A stretch of 64,000 bases of DNA from Kordiimonas laminariae. Its GTDB lineage: Bacteria > Pseudomonadota > Alphaproteobacteria > Sphingomonadales > Kordiimonadaceae. A program made the position numbers and the translations under genes. The stretch is from contig NZ_JAKQZA010000003.1 in assembly GCF_023008165.1 (NCBI RefSeq), positions 372,001 through 436,000 of the forward strand, written 5' to 3'. How positions within the stretch are numbered: position 1 is the stretch's first letter; the number at the start of each line of letters is the position of its first letter. The notes below the pieces were generated by a model. The model saw only the letters and a program-made list of their open reading frames with translations. It did not search any database and had not been told where the DNA came from. Shown here in pieces: positions 30,191-39,599 of this stretch.

Positions 30191-31091
30191 ATCCCGCGAT
30201 ATTCAAAGCCCTAAGATCTTGCTGGTAAAGCATGGTCAGTGTTTCCCCAAGCTTTCCCTTGAGCAACAATTTCTCACCACCGAATTTTTCCACAATTGGG
30301 AAAAATCTATCTCTCAGTTCACGTTGCACACGTACCGGATCTTTTCCAGCGATACCCGCATATGTTTCACCCATTCGGTTAATCATACGCATCATAGTAA
30401 GCGCTCTTTGCCCTGCTGCACGATTACTGGGACGATCTCGATCAAGCTTTAAACATTCTTCTGGTAGTAAGCCACCAAACAGCCCTTGTCCAAGCGATTG
30501 CTCCTGCCTTGCTAACCATTCGAAGGATACAACCCGCCGCTCAGCAGAAGGAAACAACCTAAGCAACTCCTGAACAACCGGAATCCAAGATACATCATGT
30601 GCACAAACTTGATCGTAATAATCCTCGGCAGAATAAATACCCCCTTGCCTTACACGCTGCACATAAAACGACGGCAGGAGAGACGCTACATTACGGATTA
30701 CAAACAGAGGGATCACCTCTACATCTTTGAAAAGCTCTTTGACATAAGGTGCGGTAGCTTTCAAATGAGGAAAAAAACCCGTTTTCCTATCGTGAAATGG
30801 GTCACCAAGTGCAGATTCGTTGGAGATAATCACCGTATGGAAGCCCTCAGCTTCAAGAGTACGTAAACGTTCCTGCCCTGCTTTCACCAGCATCTGTTTT
30901 TCCAGGTGGTCGGTCTTAAATTTCAGATCTCTTAAATAGAGATTAAGCGGGTCAACGTTGCCCGCACGCACGAACCGCGGACAATAAAAAATACCCTGTT
31001 TTTTAAGTATATCATCATTCAGGAAAACTTGCTGCTGGATAGCCGTTGAACCAGTTTTGGCCGATCCGCAATGAAATAAGACGCGCTGCAC
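30189..31091 (-). CDS. Sulfotransferase-like protein
   Basis: This 300-residue protein looks like a PAPS-dependent sulfotransferase. The N-terminal HCGSAKTGST (about residues 7-16) matches the 5'-phosphosulfate loop, and the middle segment FVIRNVASLLPSFY (about residue 128) matches the 3'-phosphate binding RxxxSxxxS region. The acceptor cannot be told; surface polysaccharides are usual in bacteria. It follows a cupin gene by 34 bases on the same strand and was probably transcribed with it. It could instead be a P-loop protein without sulfotransferase activity. Confidence 0.78.
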   Translation of the reverse strand: MQRVLFHCGSAKTGSTAIQQQVFLNDDILKKQGIFYCPRFVRAGNVDPLNLYLRDLKFKTDHLEKQMLVKAGQERLRTLEAEGFHTVIISNESALGDPFHDRKTGFFPHLKATAPYVKELFKDVEVIPLFVIRNVASLLPSFYVQRVRQGGIYSAEDYYDQVCAHDVSWIPVVQELLRLFPSAERRVVSFEWLARQEQSLGQGLFGGLLPEECLKLDRDRPSNRAAGQRALTMMRMINRMGETYAGIAGKDPVRVQRELRDRFFPIVEKFGGEKLLLKGKLGETLTMLYQQDLRALNIAG

Positions 31092-31125
31092 AAATTATCC
31101 CCAACTATTAAGTAGCGACAGCCAC

Positions 31126-31497
31126 TTAGGTATATACATCTTCAACATCAAAGGGCTTAGCCATAATTGCCAAACACTTCAACGGCTGATCTCCCTGGGC
31201 TATGATTTGATGTTTTTCGCCTATACCGGCAACCGCAACATCGCCTGCTTCAAGCCTGAATTCCTGATCTTCGATCCGCATAATTGCTAAACCAGAAAGA
31301 ACCACGTAAGTTTCTTCCGATTGCTTGTGAAAATGTGCCTCTGAAGGTGAAGCTTGACCAGCGTCTAATTCCAACAAAATCATACTATGGTTCTGAACAC
31401 CGCCACCGGCTTTTGAAGCATTTAAAAGCTCAAATATGCGCTCACCACCCAAATCAATCGTTGGGGTTTTAACGTTATCCATTTTTACAATATGCAT
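31126..31497 (-). CDS. Small cupin-domain protein
   Basis: This 123-residue protein is one cupin barrel. The first motif holds HFHKQSEETYVVLSG (about residues 55-69), giving the His-His-Glu metal ligands. The second is AGIGEKHQI with the last His. Such proteins bind metal and act as isomerases, dioxygenases or sensors; no role can be named. I start it at the ATG at 31497, since the longer open frame up to 31887 would overlap the ferredoxin gene on the other strand and lacks family similarity. Confidence 0.85.
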   Translation of the reverse strand: MHIVKMDNVKTPTIDLGGERIFELLNASKAGGGVQNHSMILLELDAGQASPSEAHFHKQSEETYVVLSGLAIMRIEDQEFRLEAGDVAVAGIGEKHQIIAQGDQPLKCLAIMAKPFDVEDVYT

Positions 31498-31603
31498 CAG
31501 TTCACCGTAATTTTTCCGCTTTTTGCTTGCCAAAGCTTGATGTTTTGCCGAATAACCTATCTCCCTAGTATATATTAGTGATGCCTTACAATTGGAAAGA
31601 AGC

Positions 31604-31924
31604 ATGGTAAAGATTTCTGTGACAGACCTCGAGGGCCAAACGAGCACAATCGAAGCCGAGGTTGGTCTTTCTCTAATGGAAAATATCCGTAACAATGATT
31701 TTGATGATATGGCCGCTGTTTGTGGTGGTTGCTGTAGCTGCTGCACGTGCCATGTTTTTATTGAAGAAGAGCAATGCTCCAAACTTCCCGAGATGGAAGA
31801 TGATGAACAGTATCTTCTGGAAGATAGTGAGCATTTCCAGTCCGGCAGCTCCCGCCTTTCCTGCCAGGTAGAAGTTGATGACAGCATGGATGGCCTTAAA
31901 GTAACCTTGGCCCCAGAAGACTAA
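31604..31924 (+). CDS. Adrenodoxin-type [2Fe-2S] ferredoxin
   Basis: This 106-residue electron carrier has the adrenodoxin fold. The cluster cysteines are in CGGCCSCCTC (about residues 39-48) and a late LSCQVEV (Cys near residue 86). The loop has two extra Cys next to the usual C-x5-C-x2-C pattern, which is unusual. Members of this family deliver electrons to P450s, Rieske oxygenases or Fe-S assembly. The ATG at 31604 after GGAAAG is preferred to the TTG at 31592. It is divergent from the cupin gene and 32 bases before the aminopeptidase gene. Confidence 0.93.
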   Translation: MVKISVTDLEGQTSTIEAEVGLSLMENIRNNDFDDMAAVCGGCCSCCTCHVFIEEEQCSKLPEMEDDEQYLLEDSEHFQSGSSRLSCQVEVDDSMDGLKVTLAPED

Positions 31925-31956
31925 ACTTCCCTAACAAGCTATTTCGGAGATCCCTT

Positions 31957-33372
31957 TTGTTTGATTTCACCGCCTTTCTCGGCACAGATTCTGATACTCA
32001 AAGTGCTGTTTCTTTAACTCTTGTAGATAACGGTGCTTTTACTAAAGGCCTGTCAGGGTTATCAGCTACAGAATTAAACTGGTGTAAAGCAAACGGGTTC
32101 TCTGGCAAAGCAGGTGAGCAACTTGCTGTAGCGAACACGGAAGGTGAACTAACCAAAGTTCTTGTGGGAACTGGCGATGGTATTTCTGGCGACGACCCTT
32201 GGTGGCTCGCGGCAGTTGCAGAAAGACTGGAAGACGGAGCATATCGTGTTGAAGGTAAAGCTTCTGAAACGGCTCTTAGCCAAGGGGCACTTGGTTGGTG
32301 CCTTGCTCAACATAGCTTTACCAAATATTTAGACAAGGCAGAGAAGCCAGCGAAGAAACTTCTTCTTCCTGCCAGCATCGATATGGAATTTATCGCGGCC
32401 GAAGCATCCGCGATGGCCACGGTACGCGATCTTGTAAACACGCCAACAGAAGATATGGGGCCGGCCCATCTTCAGGATACCGTTGAAGCACTGGCGGAAC
32501 AATATGGCGCCACCTGCTCTACGATTGTTGGCGACGATCTTCTTGAAGAAAACTTCCCTGCGATCCATGCTGTGGGCCGTGCCGCCTCTGAGGGCAGAGC
32601 CCCACGCCTAATAGACTTGCAGTGGGGAGAGGAAGATGCACCAAAGCTAACTCTTGTTGGCAAAGGTGTTTGTTTTGATACAGGCGGACTGGATGTAAAA
32701 CCTGCGGCCGGCATGCGCCTCATGAAAAAAGATATGGGCGGCGCCGCACACACTATTGGGCTCGCGCAGCTTATCATGGCTACTGGCCTGAAAGTGCGAC
32801 TGCGCCTTCTTATACCTGCTGTAGAAAACGCCGTATCCGGAAACGCTTACAGACCGGGTGATGTAATCGACACCCGCAAGGGCCTGACAGTGGAAATCCA
32901 CAACACAGATGCCGAGGGCCGTGTCGTTCTCTGTGATGCTATCGCCTTAGCATCTGAGGAAAACCCTGATCTTATGCTCGATTTCGCAACCCTAACCGGT
33001 GCTGCACGCGTAGCGTTGGGCCAAGATTTACCCGCTACATACACCAATGATGATTCTGTTTGGTCAGCTCTAGAACAAGGCGCAAAGGAAACAGGCGATC
33101 CATTATGGCGGATGCCGCTTTGGGCTCCCTATAATGATATGTTCTCCAGCCGTATCGCGAATATGAGCAACTGCGCTGAAAGTGGTTTTGGCGGCTCTAT
33201 TACAGCTGCACTCTATCTCCAGAAGTTTGTTGGTGAAAATATTCCGTGGGTTCACTTTGACGTATATGCTTGGTCTCAGTCTACCAAACCTGGGCGCCCT
33301 CACGGAGGTGCCGCACAGGGAATTCGTGCATCATTTAAAGCGATTAACACAATCTTGACGCTTGACGACTAA
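31957..33372 (+). CDS. M17 leucyl aminopeptidase family protein
   Basis: This is a 471-residue cytosolic metallo-aminopeptidase of the M17 family. The metal- and catalysis-bearing blocks are VGKGVCFDTGGLDVKP (about residue 233) and NTDAEGRVVL (about residue 312). It removes N-terminal residues from peptides. The start is TTG at 31957, with GGAG seven bases upstream; no ATG lies nearby in frame. The N-terminal domain is short and unlike PepA of E. coli. The MarR and NlpC/P60 genes follow on the same strand, which suggests peptide or cell-wall peptide recycling. Confidence 0.92.
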   Translation: MFDFTAFLGTDSDTQSAVSLTLVDNGAFTKGLSGLSATELNWCKANGFSGKAGEQLAVANTEGELTKVLVGTGDGISGDDPWWLAAVAERLEDGAYRVEGKASETALSQGALGWCLAQHSFTKYLDKAEKPAKKLLLPASIDMEFIAAEASAMATVRDLVNTPTEDMGPAHLQDTVEALAEQYGATCSTIVGDDLLEENFPAIHAVGRAASEGRAPRLIDLQWGEEDAPKLTLVGKGVCFDTGGLDVKPAAGMRLMKKDMGGAAHTIGLAQLIMATGLKVRLRLLIPAVENAVSGNAYRPGDVIDTRKGLTVEIHNTDAEGRVVLCDAIALASEENPDLMLDFATLTGAARVALGQDLPATYTNDDSVWSALEQGAKETGDPLWRMPLWAPYNDMFSSRIANMSNCAESGFGGSITAALYLQKFVGENIPWVHFDVYAWSQSTKPGRPHGGAAQGIRASFKAINTILTLDD

Positions 33373-33443
33373 CCTCTTTCTGGGACAGGGTTTGTTCCGC
33401 TGTCTAGATACAGCTATACTATGGGGTTAGAGGAGTCGCTGTT

Positions 33444-33800
33444 ATGTCAGAGAAAACAAATCCGCGAATGCTGAAAGTGTGGCGTGAAGCTCACCTTCAA
33501 AGCGTGCGATCAAAAGACCCTGACCTAACATCCAGACAAATGTCTGTTCTTCTTTCTGTTTACATGACAGAGCCACCACACACTGTTCGCGGCCTTGCGG
33601 CTGACCTGAATGTAACAAAACCTGTTATCACACGCGCTCTCGATACAATGGGCCAGATGGGTCTCGTGAAACGGAAACGAGACGATGCAGACAAACGCAG
33701 TGTGTTGGTACAGCGCACAGTGAAAGGTGCAGTATTTCTCAGCGAGCTTTCTGACCGTATCGTAGCCGCTGATAAGAAAATCCCGCAGGACGATGAATAA
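33444..33800 (+). CDS. MarR-family transcriptional regulator
   Basis: This is a 118-residue winged-helix protein. The recognition part (about residues 46-70) reads RGLAADLNVTKPVITRALDT, and the wing VKRKRDDADKRSV follows. It lacks the long C-terminal helix of many MarR proteins, so it is a short form. It overlaps the NlpC/P60 gene by eight bases, so the two are translated together, and it follows the aminopeptidase gene by 71 bases. It may control this small operon, but no operator is evident. Confidence 0.88.
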   Translation: MSEKTNPRMLKVWREAHLQSVRSKDPDLTSRQMSVLLSVYMTEPPHTVRGLAADLNVTKPVITRALDTMGQMGLVKRKRDDADKRSVLVQRTVKGAVFLSELSDRIVAADKKIPQDDE

Positions 33801-34647
33801 CGTAACTCAGGCTTTTGGCTTTCCTGATTTTCTGGACCCAAAAGGCCTTCTGGAAACAGCAGCGCATCTTTCCCTGAGAGATGAAGCAAGCCATCAGGTT
33901 TCAGAGCCGATTGTTTTACTTAAAGAAGCCGGCGATCTTCATGCAGAAACATTAAGCTGCCTTCTTTACGGCGAACCAGTATATCTGGAAAAAGCAGAAA
34001 CGGGCTGGGCTTTTATCACTAGCCTTATTGATGGCTATAGAGGGTGGGTGGAGATTTCATCTCTGAGCCAAACTCTTCAGAAACCAACCCATCAAGTTTC
34101 AGCGCCTCTTACACATATCTATGCGAAGCCTTCTCTTAAATCCCAGCCTATGCAGGCAGTTCCGATGGGGTCTTACCTTACGGCGACCACCGGAGCAGAG
34201 GAGAATAAGTTTCTGCCACTTGCTGATGGTAACTGGGTTTACAGCAAGCACCTTGATGAAATAGGCGCCGTTACAGCGGACCCAGTTGGTATTGCGCTTT
34301 CTTTCCTTGGCTCGCCTTACCTGTGGGGTGGTCGCTCACGCTTGGGGATAGATTGCTCAGGTCTCATACAAATATCCCTTGCTGCATGCGGTATTCGCAC
34401 TCATCGGGATTCAGGTGCTCAGTTTAACAGTCTTGGTCGTTTGTTAGAGCAGCATGAAACACCAAGGCATGGTGATCTGGCTTTCTTTCCAGGCCACGTA
34501 GGCTGGATGCTGGATGATACACGCTTACTGCACGCGAACGCCACTCACATGGCTGTAACTATTGATCCACTTGAAGACGTGATTCGCTGGGTGGCAAGCG
34601 AGACAGACAAACCACCTTTTTCAGGTTTCAAGCGCCTCACAACCTAG
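33793..34647 (+). CDS. NlpC/P60 family endopeptidase with SH3-like domains
   Basis: This 284-residue hydrolase cleaves peptide bonds in cell-wall peptides. The N-terminal half holds SH3-like segments (about residues 30-150). The C-terminal NlpC/P60 domain has the catalytic Cys in GIDCSGLIQ (about residue 191), His in FFPGHVGWM (about residue 236) and the next polar residue in LHANATH. No signal peptide is seen, so it probably acts in the cytoplasm like YkfC-type enzymes on recycled muropeptides. This fits with the M17 aminopeptidase two genes upstream. Confidence 0.92.
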   Translation: MNNVTQAFGFPDFLDPKGLLETAAHLSLRDEASHQVSEPIVLLKEAGDLHAETLSCLLYGEPVYLEKAETGWAFITSLIDGYRGWVEISSLSQTLQKPTHQVSAPLTHIYAKPSLKSQPMQAVPMGSYLTATTGAEENKFLPLADGNWVYSKHLDEIGAVTADPVGIALSFLGSPYLWGGRSRLGIDCSGLIQISLAACGIRTHRDSGAQFNSLGRLLEQHETPRHGDLAFFPGHVGWMLDDTRLLHANATHMAVTIDPLEDVIRWVASETDKPPFSGFKRLTT

Positions 34648-34662
34648 ATACCAAGCAACAAA

Positions 34663-34689
34663 AAAGGCGATACCAGATGGTACCGCCTT
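34663..34689. terminator. Bidirectional terminator between convergent genes
   Basis: AAGGCGATACC and GGTACCGCCTT arms (one mismatch) flank a four-base loop, with A-run before and C/T after. It lies between the converging NlpC/P60 and cytochrome c genes. Confidence 0.75.
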
Positions 34690-34714
34690 CCTGAAATTCT
34701 TATCAGCTTAAAGC

Positions 34715-35290
34715 TTATCTGGAAACCTCAGCAGCTTCTTCAGCTTTCTCAGCACTTTCTTCCACTGGAAGTGCTTCTTCAACATCAGCAAATGTACGTA
34801 GGTACGCCATCAGGTCAGCACGCTGTTGTTCTTTCTTGATACCAGCGAAGCCCATTGATGTGCCTTTGAATGTGTTCTTAGGGCTTGTAAGCCACTGGTC
34901 CATAAGTTCCCAAGTCCAAATCTGGTTTGCACCACCAAGAACTGAAGAATATTTGAACGTATCATCCGCAGCAACTGAACGACCAATAATACCGTAAAGG
35001 TTCGGGCCAGTACCGTTTCTGCCGCCTTTTTCAACAGTGTGACAAGCTTTACACTTAGCAAACTGTCTCGCACCTTTTGCAGCATCAGCAGAAGCAAGAA
35101 GAACTGCAAGCGAAGGCTTATCTTCTTCTACAGCTTCAGCAGCACCACCAGCAGAGGCAACTTCAATTGTGAAAGCAGGCTTCGTTTCTTCTACATGAAA
35201 CGTGCTATCAGAAATGGTTCTAATAACCATGATCAGTAGGGCAAACGAAATAACCGCGCCCATTACTTTATTCCACTCAAAGGAATCCAC
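34715..35290 (-). CDS. Membrane-anchored class I cytochrome c
   Basis: This 191-residue protein carries electrons on the periplasmic face. An uncleaved N-terminal membrane segment (about residues 11-27) is followed by an Ala/Glu-rich linker, and then the CKACH haem motif (about residue 80) and the Met ligand in GTSMGFAG (about residue 145). A further Glu/Ala-rich tail follows. The layout is that of CycM-like cytochromes that link the bc1 complex to a terminal oxidase in alphaproteobacteria. It is a single gene. Confidence 0.93.
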   Translation of the reverse strand: MDSFEWNKVMGAVISFALLIMVIRTISDSTFHVEETKPAFTIEVASAGGAAEAVEEDKPSLAVLLASADAAKGARQFAKCKACHTVEKGGRNGTGPNLYGIIGRSVAADDTFKYSSVLGGANQIWTWELMDQWLTSPKNTFKGTSMGFAGIKKEQQRADLMAYLRTFADVEEALPVEESAEKAEEAAEVSR

Positions 35291-35572
35291 AGGCTCTTCT
35301 CCTTGCAGACGAGCAATCCATCAGTTACCCGTTCTATCACCCCTGACAGAGCCTAATATAGCGCGGTAACCAGTTCGGCGCGACAATAGCCGCTCATGGG
35401 CATCTTTTTCAAGATGTCAATTGCACCTTTTTAAAGAATCTCGACAAAAAAATCACTTTTTTTGGCGTGACACGAAGCCGCAGGACCTAAAACGCCTCTC
35501 AATCCGTTGACTTAGCGCGCTGCTCTTGGCACAAATTCTACCCTTCTAATATGTTTTTAAATGGAAATTTCA

Positions 35573-36427
35573 ATGAACACCTCTGCCCAAGACCCAAAGA
35601 ATACGATCGCCTTCCAAGGCGAACTCGGCGCTTATTCCCACATGGCAGCACAGGCGAAGTTTCCGTTTATGGATGTTCTGCCCTGCCCAAGCTTTGAAGA
35701 TGCGCTTGCAGCGGTACAAAATGGTAAAGCCCGGCTTGCGATGATTCCCATTGAAAACAGCACCGCTGGCCGCGTGGCGGATATCCATATCCTTCTGCCA
35801 GGTTCAGGCCTTCATATCATTGGTGAGCACTTTGAAAGCATCCGTCACTGCCTCTTAGCAACACCAGATGCCAGTAAAGAAACACTGAAATCAGTAACCA
35901 GCCACGTACAGGCGCTTGGCCAGTGCCGGAAAAACCTGCGTGCTATGGGCCTGCACAGAGAACCTTTCGCAGATACTGCGGGTTCGGCCAAACATGTTGC
36001 AGCACTCGGCGATAATTCTGTTGCTGCCATCGCCAGCAAGCTGGCTGCAGAAGTTTACGGCCTTCAGATCATCACCGAAGACCTGCAGGACGAAGGCAAT
36101 AACACCACGCGCTTTGTTATACTTTCACAGGAAAAAACAGAGCCTGAGAAATTACGCGGAGAACTGATGACAAGCTTTACTTTCGAAGTGAAGAACATCC
36201 CTGCCGCGCTTTATAAAGCCCTTGGCGGCTTCGCCACTAACGGCGTGAACATGACCAAGCTTGAAAGCTATTACGAATCAGACAGCTTTACCGTTTCAGA
36301 GTTTTACGTGGATATCGTAGGCCATCTGGGTATGGCAAACGTGAAACGCGCGATGGAGGAACTGGAATTTCATTCAAAGCGTGTGAATATTCTAGGCACC
36401 TACGAAATGGAACGCGCCCGCGTTTAA
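35573..36427 (+). CDS. pheA: Prephenate dehydratase
   Basis: This enzyme converts prephenate to phenylpyruvate in phenylalanine synthesis. It has about 284 residues. The catalytic part has the family motifs IPIENSTAGRV (about residue 60) and NNTTRFVIL (about residue 178). The C-terminal ACT domain (ALGGFATNGVNMTKLESYY cut here) binds phenylalanine for feedback inhibition. There is no chorismate mutase part. The ATG at 35573 follows GGAAA and is preferred to the ATG at 35561. Confidence 0.95.
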   Translation: MNTSAQDPKNTIAFQGELGAYSHMAAQAKFPFMDVLPCPSFEDALAAVQNGKARLAMIPIENSTAGRVADIHILLPGSGLHIIGEHFESIRHCLLATPDASKETLKSVTSHVQALGQCRKNLRAMGLHREPFADTAGSAKHVAALGDNSVAAIASKLAAEVYGLQIITEDLQDEGNNTTRFVILSQEKTEPEKLRGELMTSFTFEVKNIPAALYKALGGFATNGVNMTKLESYYESDSFTVSEFYVDIVGHLGMANVKRAMEELEFHSKRVNILGTYEMERARV

Positions 36428-36445
36428 ACACCAAAGGCTGGCTTT

Positions 36446-36865
36446 TTAGAAAGTCAGCCAATCACCGCCAGTACCTTTTTCGATGATATCAGCGAGGCCA
36501 CTAACTTCCACCGCTGGTCGGGTAATAATCTCTGTAGCATCGATATTATGCTCGCGAAGCGCTGATTCGCACACAACAAAACGAACGTTGAGCGCAGCAA
36601 GGCCATCCATCAACAAAGCTTTGTCTGCTACGCCAGCTGCATCAAGGGCTATATCCATTTCAGTGGACGCCACCCCTTCACTGGTTTGAAGCTTTTCCCA
36701 ACCTTCATTCGTTAGAAATTTGGCGGCAGCTTTTGAGAAAAAGAAAGTTGTTGGCTGGCCCATGGCCGCAGCTGTCGCTGCTGTCATCAATGCCATATGA
36801 ATACGGTCAGCCTCCGGGCTAATGACCATCAAGGTCATTGGTCTGCGAGGTGCTTGCTTTGCCAT
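36446..36865 (-). CDS. DsrE/TusD-like protein
   Basis: This 139-residue protein is similar in plan to DsrE/DsrF-type sulfur-relay proteins: an alpha/beta core, an early AAATAAAMGQP helix region and one Cys in VVCESALRE (about residue 106) that could carry sulfur. I start it at the ATG at 36865, one base after the moeB stop, where AGGA lies upstream. It is the last gene of the ubiE-to-moeB operon, and its place next to a ThiF/MoeB-type adenylyltransferase suggests sulfur-carrier chemistry. Substrates are not known. Confidence 0.75.
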   Translation of the reverse strand: MAKQAPRRPMTLMVISPEADRIHMALMTAATAAAMGQPTTFFFSKAAAKFLTNEGWEKLQTSEGVASTEMDIALDAAGVADKALLMDGLAALNVRFVVCESALREHNIDATEIITRPAVEVSGLADIIEKGTGGDWLTF

Positions 36866-36866
36866 A

Positions 36867-37631
36867 CTAGTTTCCTTCCCCACAGCTTGGGCAACCCGGG
36901 TCTTTCGGTAAACCAATCTTGCGTACATTCATACTGAAAGTATCGACCATCAGCATTTTTCCCGCGAGACCGTCACCTACACCTGTGATTTCCTTGAGAA
37001 TTTCAAGTGCCTGAAGGCTGCCAACCACACCAGCGACCGCACCAAGAATACCGAAATCAGAACAAGTACGCTCCTGCGATGGATCAGGTTCAATGGGTAG
37101 GAAACAACGGTAACACGGCAAGCCTTCACCCGCGTGGGGTTTAAAGGTTGCTATCTGCCCTTCGTATGGGCCAAGAGCCGCTGAAACAAGTACCTTCTCA
37201 AGCTTTACACAGGTATCGGAGATAAGGTGCCGCGTTTTAAAGTTATCAGTACCGTCTGCCACAATATCATAGCCACCGATAATGCTTTCCGCATTCTCTG
37301 ACACAAGACGTTTAGGAATAATATTGATAGTTACCTCAGGGTTCAGCGCTTCAAGCTTTGCCTTCGCGCTTTCTGCCTTTAAGGCACCTACATCGGGCGT
37401 GTGATGGATAATCTGCCGCTGCAGGTTTGATAGCTCCACATGGTCATTATCCACAATACCAATGGTGCCCACGCCTGCGGCTGCAAGGTACATCAGCATA
37501 GGCGCACCAAGACCACCAGCCCCCACCACAAGCACTTTCGCCTGTGACAAAGCCATCTGCCCAGCACCGCCAACTTCCTTCAAGATGATATGGCGGGCAT
37601 AGCGCTCTAATTGTTCGTCTGTGAAATCCAA
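36867..37631 (-). CDS. moeB: HesA/MoeB/ThiF family adenylyltransferase
   Basis: This 254-residue enzyme adenylates the C-terminal glycine of a sulfur-carrier protein such as MoaD or ThiS. The nucleotide loop is GAGGLGAP (about residue 37), with the later DGTDNF (about residue 127). Two CxxC pairs, CYRC and CPSC, bind zinc. No rhodanese domain is fused. It is 9 bases downstream of the zinc-ribbon gene and one base from the DsrE-like gene. The MoaD versus ThiS partner cannot be told, so the name is by family. Confidence 0.9.
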   Translation of the reverse strand: MDFTDEQLERYARHIILKEVGGAGQMALSQAKVLVVGAGGLGAPMLMYLAAAGVGTIGIVDNDHVELSNLQRQIIHHTPDVGALKAESAKAKLEALNPEVTINIIPKRLVSENAESIIGGYDIVADGTDNFKTRHLISDTCVKLEKVLVSAALGPYEGQIATFKPHAGEGLPCYRCFLPIEPDPSQERTCSDFGILGAVAGVVGSLQALEILKEITGVGDGLAGKMLMVDTFSMNVRKIGLPKDPGCPSCGEGN

Positions 37632-37640
37632 GAAGGCTTC

Positions 37641-37847
37641 CTAATTGCCGAAGAAATCGATCACATTACCAAGGGTGCTGGTCTGGCCTTTATAAAATTC
37701 AGTGTAATTACAGTTCCGGCAGGTCACCGCTACATATTTGCGGTTCTGAATATTGAAGAACTTGCTCCATGTAGAGCCTGTCGTTGTAATTTCATCTGTT
37801 TCATAAGAAGTGTTTGCACACTTTGGGCATTCCCAGCGCTTTGACAT
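37641..37847 (-). CDS. Small zinc-ribbon protein
   Basis: This 68-residue protein is a zinc ribbon with CPKC near residue 7 and CRNC near residue 48, separated by KFFNIQNRKYVAVT. The pattern matches the DUF2082-type nucleic-acid-binding zinc-ribbon family. I start it at the ATG at 37847, which overlaps the dut stop codon as TAATG, showing translational coupling. The longer frame from 37919 would overlap dut by 73 bases. Function is unknown. Confidence 0.82.
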   Translation of the reverse strand: MSKRWECPKCANTSYETDEITTTGSTWSKFFNIQNRKYVAVTCRNCNYTEFYKGQTSTLGNVIDFFGN

Positions 37848-38311
37848 TATTTTGTCCCCGTTGATCCAAATCCACCTTCGCCGCGCTCTGTTTCCCCAAG
37901 TTCCACAACTTCTAACCACTCACCTTGTGTTACGGGCGCTATTATCATTTGGGCAATGCGCATGCCGCGTTCAATAGTAAATGGTTCATTTGATAGATTT
38001 ACGAGGATCACTTTCACCTCGCCGCGGTAATCGGCATCAATGGTTCCTGGTGTATTCAGGCAGGTGATTCCGTTCTTTGCAGCAAGACCGGAGCGCGGAC
38101 GGATTTGTGCTTCATGCCGGCTTGGCAGCGCCATCGCCAATCCTGTGGGGATCATTGCACGTTCAAGGGAACCAAGCGGGATTGTCTCTCCCTCAGCAAG
38201 CGCAGCATAAAGGTCCATCCCAGCACTATCAGATGTTTCATACTTCGGAAGCGGCAAGCCTTCACTGTGCGGCAGGCGCTTAACTTCAATGGATACGGTA
38301 GTAGTCATCAA
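37847..38311 (-). CDS. dut: Deoxyuridine 5'-triphosphate nucleotidohydrolase
   Basis: dUTPase hydrolyses dUTP to dUMP and keeps uracil out of DNA. It has 154 residues. The five family motifs are visible: DSAGMDLYA, the RSGLAAKNG motif, [13 protein letters not shown] with the catalytic Asp, RIAQM, and the glycine-rich C-terminal [10 protein letters not shown]. It starts two bases after the coaBC stop. Location next to coaBC is usual in proteobacteria. Confidence 0.97.
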   Translation of the reverse strand: MMTTTVSIEVKRLPHSEGLPLPKYETSDSAGMDLYAALAEGETIPLGSLERAMIPTGLAMALPSRHEAQIRPRSGLAAKNGITCLNTPGTIDADYRGEVKVILVNLSNEPFTIERGMRIAQMIIAPVTQGEWLEVVELGETERGEGGFGSTGTK

Positions 38312-38313
38312 AT

Positions 38314-39513
38314 TTATCCTAATAAATCAGCAATCTTTTGAGCGAGTTTACCCGCCACGTCGGCCTTCGCCATGCTCGGCCAGCTTTCAACCCCGCTACC
38401 GGTTACCAGATGCACTTCATTATGGTCCCCTCCCATAATTCCAGTAGCGTCTGATACATCGTTAGCAACGATTAAATCACAGCCTTTGCGCTCACGCTTG
38501 GCGGCAGCATACTCCAGCACGTTATTTGTTTCGGCAGCGAAACCAACAACTAAATGTGGTCGATTACCACTTAAGTTCGATATAGTTTTGAGAATGTCCG
38601 GGTTTTCAGCAAGCGCCAATTCAGGCAGGCCATTCACAGACTTTTTGAGCTTGGTCTTGCCACCATTTTCTACACGCCAATCAGCCACTGCAGCAACACA
38701 TACTGCACTATCGGCTGGCAAGCTGGCTTCCACCGCATCTTTCATTTCAAGCGCTGTTTCCACATCAATGCGGTTCACGCCTTTTGGTGTTGGCTGGTTC
38801 ACAGGCCCTGCCACCAATGAAACCTTTGCACCAAGGGCTGCGAGCGCGCCTGCAATCTCAAAACCTTGCTTGCCGCTTGAACGGTTGGCGATATAGCGCA
38901 CAGGATCAATCGGCTCGTGGGTCGGCCCCGCTGTCACGATAATGTGCCTGCCGCTCAGAGGCTGTGGTGCGGACGAAAAAAACTGGTCAACCGCTTCAAC
39001 CATGTCTGGCACTTCGGCCAAGCGCCCGGCACCAACTTCACCACAAGCCAGCATACCTTCGCCTGGCTCGATAAAGTGGACACCATCACCTTTGAGTGTT
39101 GCGACATTACGTTTGGTTGCGGGGTGGTCCCACATTTGCGCATTCATTGCTGGCGCTACCATTACTGGTTTATCAGTTGCCAGCAGCACAGTAGACGCGA
39201 GATCATTTGCGAGCCCACCAGCCATCTTGCCCATAAGGTCAGCTGTTGCAGGTGCCACAAGAATAAGATCGGCTTCTCGCGATAAGCGGATATGCCCCAT
39301 CTCTGCTTCATCTTTCAGCGAGAAAAGTTCTGTATAGCATTCTTCACCTGTCAGGCTTGCAACAGAAAGCGGGGTGATAAATTCCTGCCCGCCTTTTGTG
39401 AGCACTCCGCGCACGTGCGCACCGCGCTCCATTAGCCTGCGCGCCAGATCAAGCACTTTATAGGCCGCAACACCGCCGCCAATGATAAGAAGAATGCGTT
39501 TGCCGTTCAGCAT
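38314..39513 (-). CDS. coaBC: Bifunctional CoaB/CoaC (phosphopantothenoylcysteine synthetase/decarboxylase)
   Basis: This two-domain enzyme makes 4'-phosphopantetheine for CoA. The N-terminal flavodomain (about residues 1-180) has the PAMNAQMW motif and His for decarboxylation. The C-terminal synthetase (about residues 185-399) has the [16 protein letters not shown] motif and a KKSVNG region with the usual Lys. The ATG at 39513 with AGGA upstream gives 399 residues; the ORF to 39540 is not needed. Confidence 0.95.
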   Translation of the reverse strand: MLNGKRILLIIGGGVAAYKVLDLARRLMERGAHVRGVLTKGGQEFITPLSVASLTGEECYTELFSLKDEAEMGHIRLSREADLILVAPATADLMGKMAGGLANDLASTVLLATDKPVMVAPAMNAQMWDHPATKRNVATLKGDGVHFIEPGEGMLACGEVGAGRLAEVPDMVEAVDQFFSSAPQPLSGRHIIVTAGPTHEPIDPVRYIANRSSGKQGFEIAGALAALGAKVSLVAGPVNQPTPKGVNRIDVETALEMKDAVEASLPADSAVCVAAVADWRVENGGKTKLKKSVNGLPELALAENPDILKTISNLSGNRPHLVVGFAAETNNVLEYAAAKRERKGCDLIVANDVSDATGIMGGDHNEVHLVTGSGVESWPSMAKADVAGKLAQKIADLLG

Positions 39514-39599
39514 AAGGGCTTCCTTAAACTTTAATTCCACCCTTCATATAAAGGGAAACATGCCGCGCTGCAATCACGCTGGCGTACAGCGAGGTAACA

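Noticed and set aside
31498-31887. N-terminal extension of the cupin gene
   Set aside because: The longer frame covers the ferredoxin gene on the other strand and has no cupin similarity in that part.
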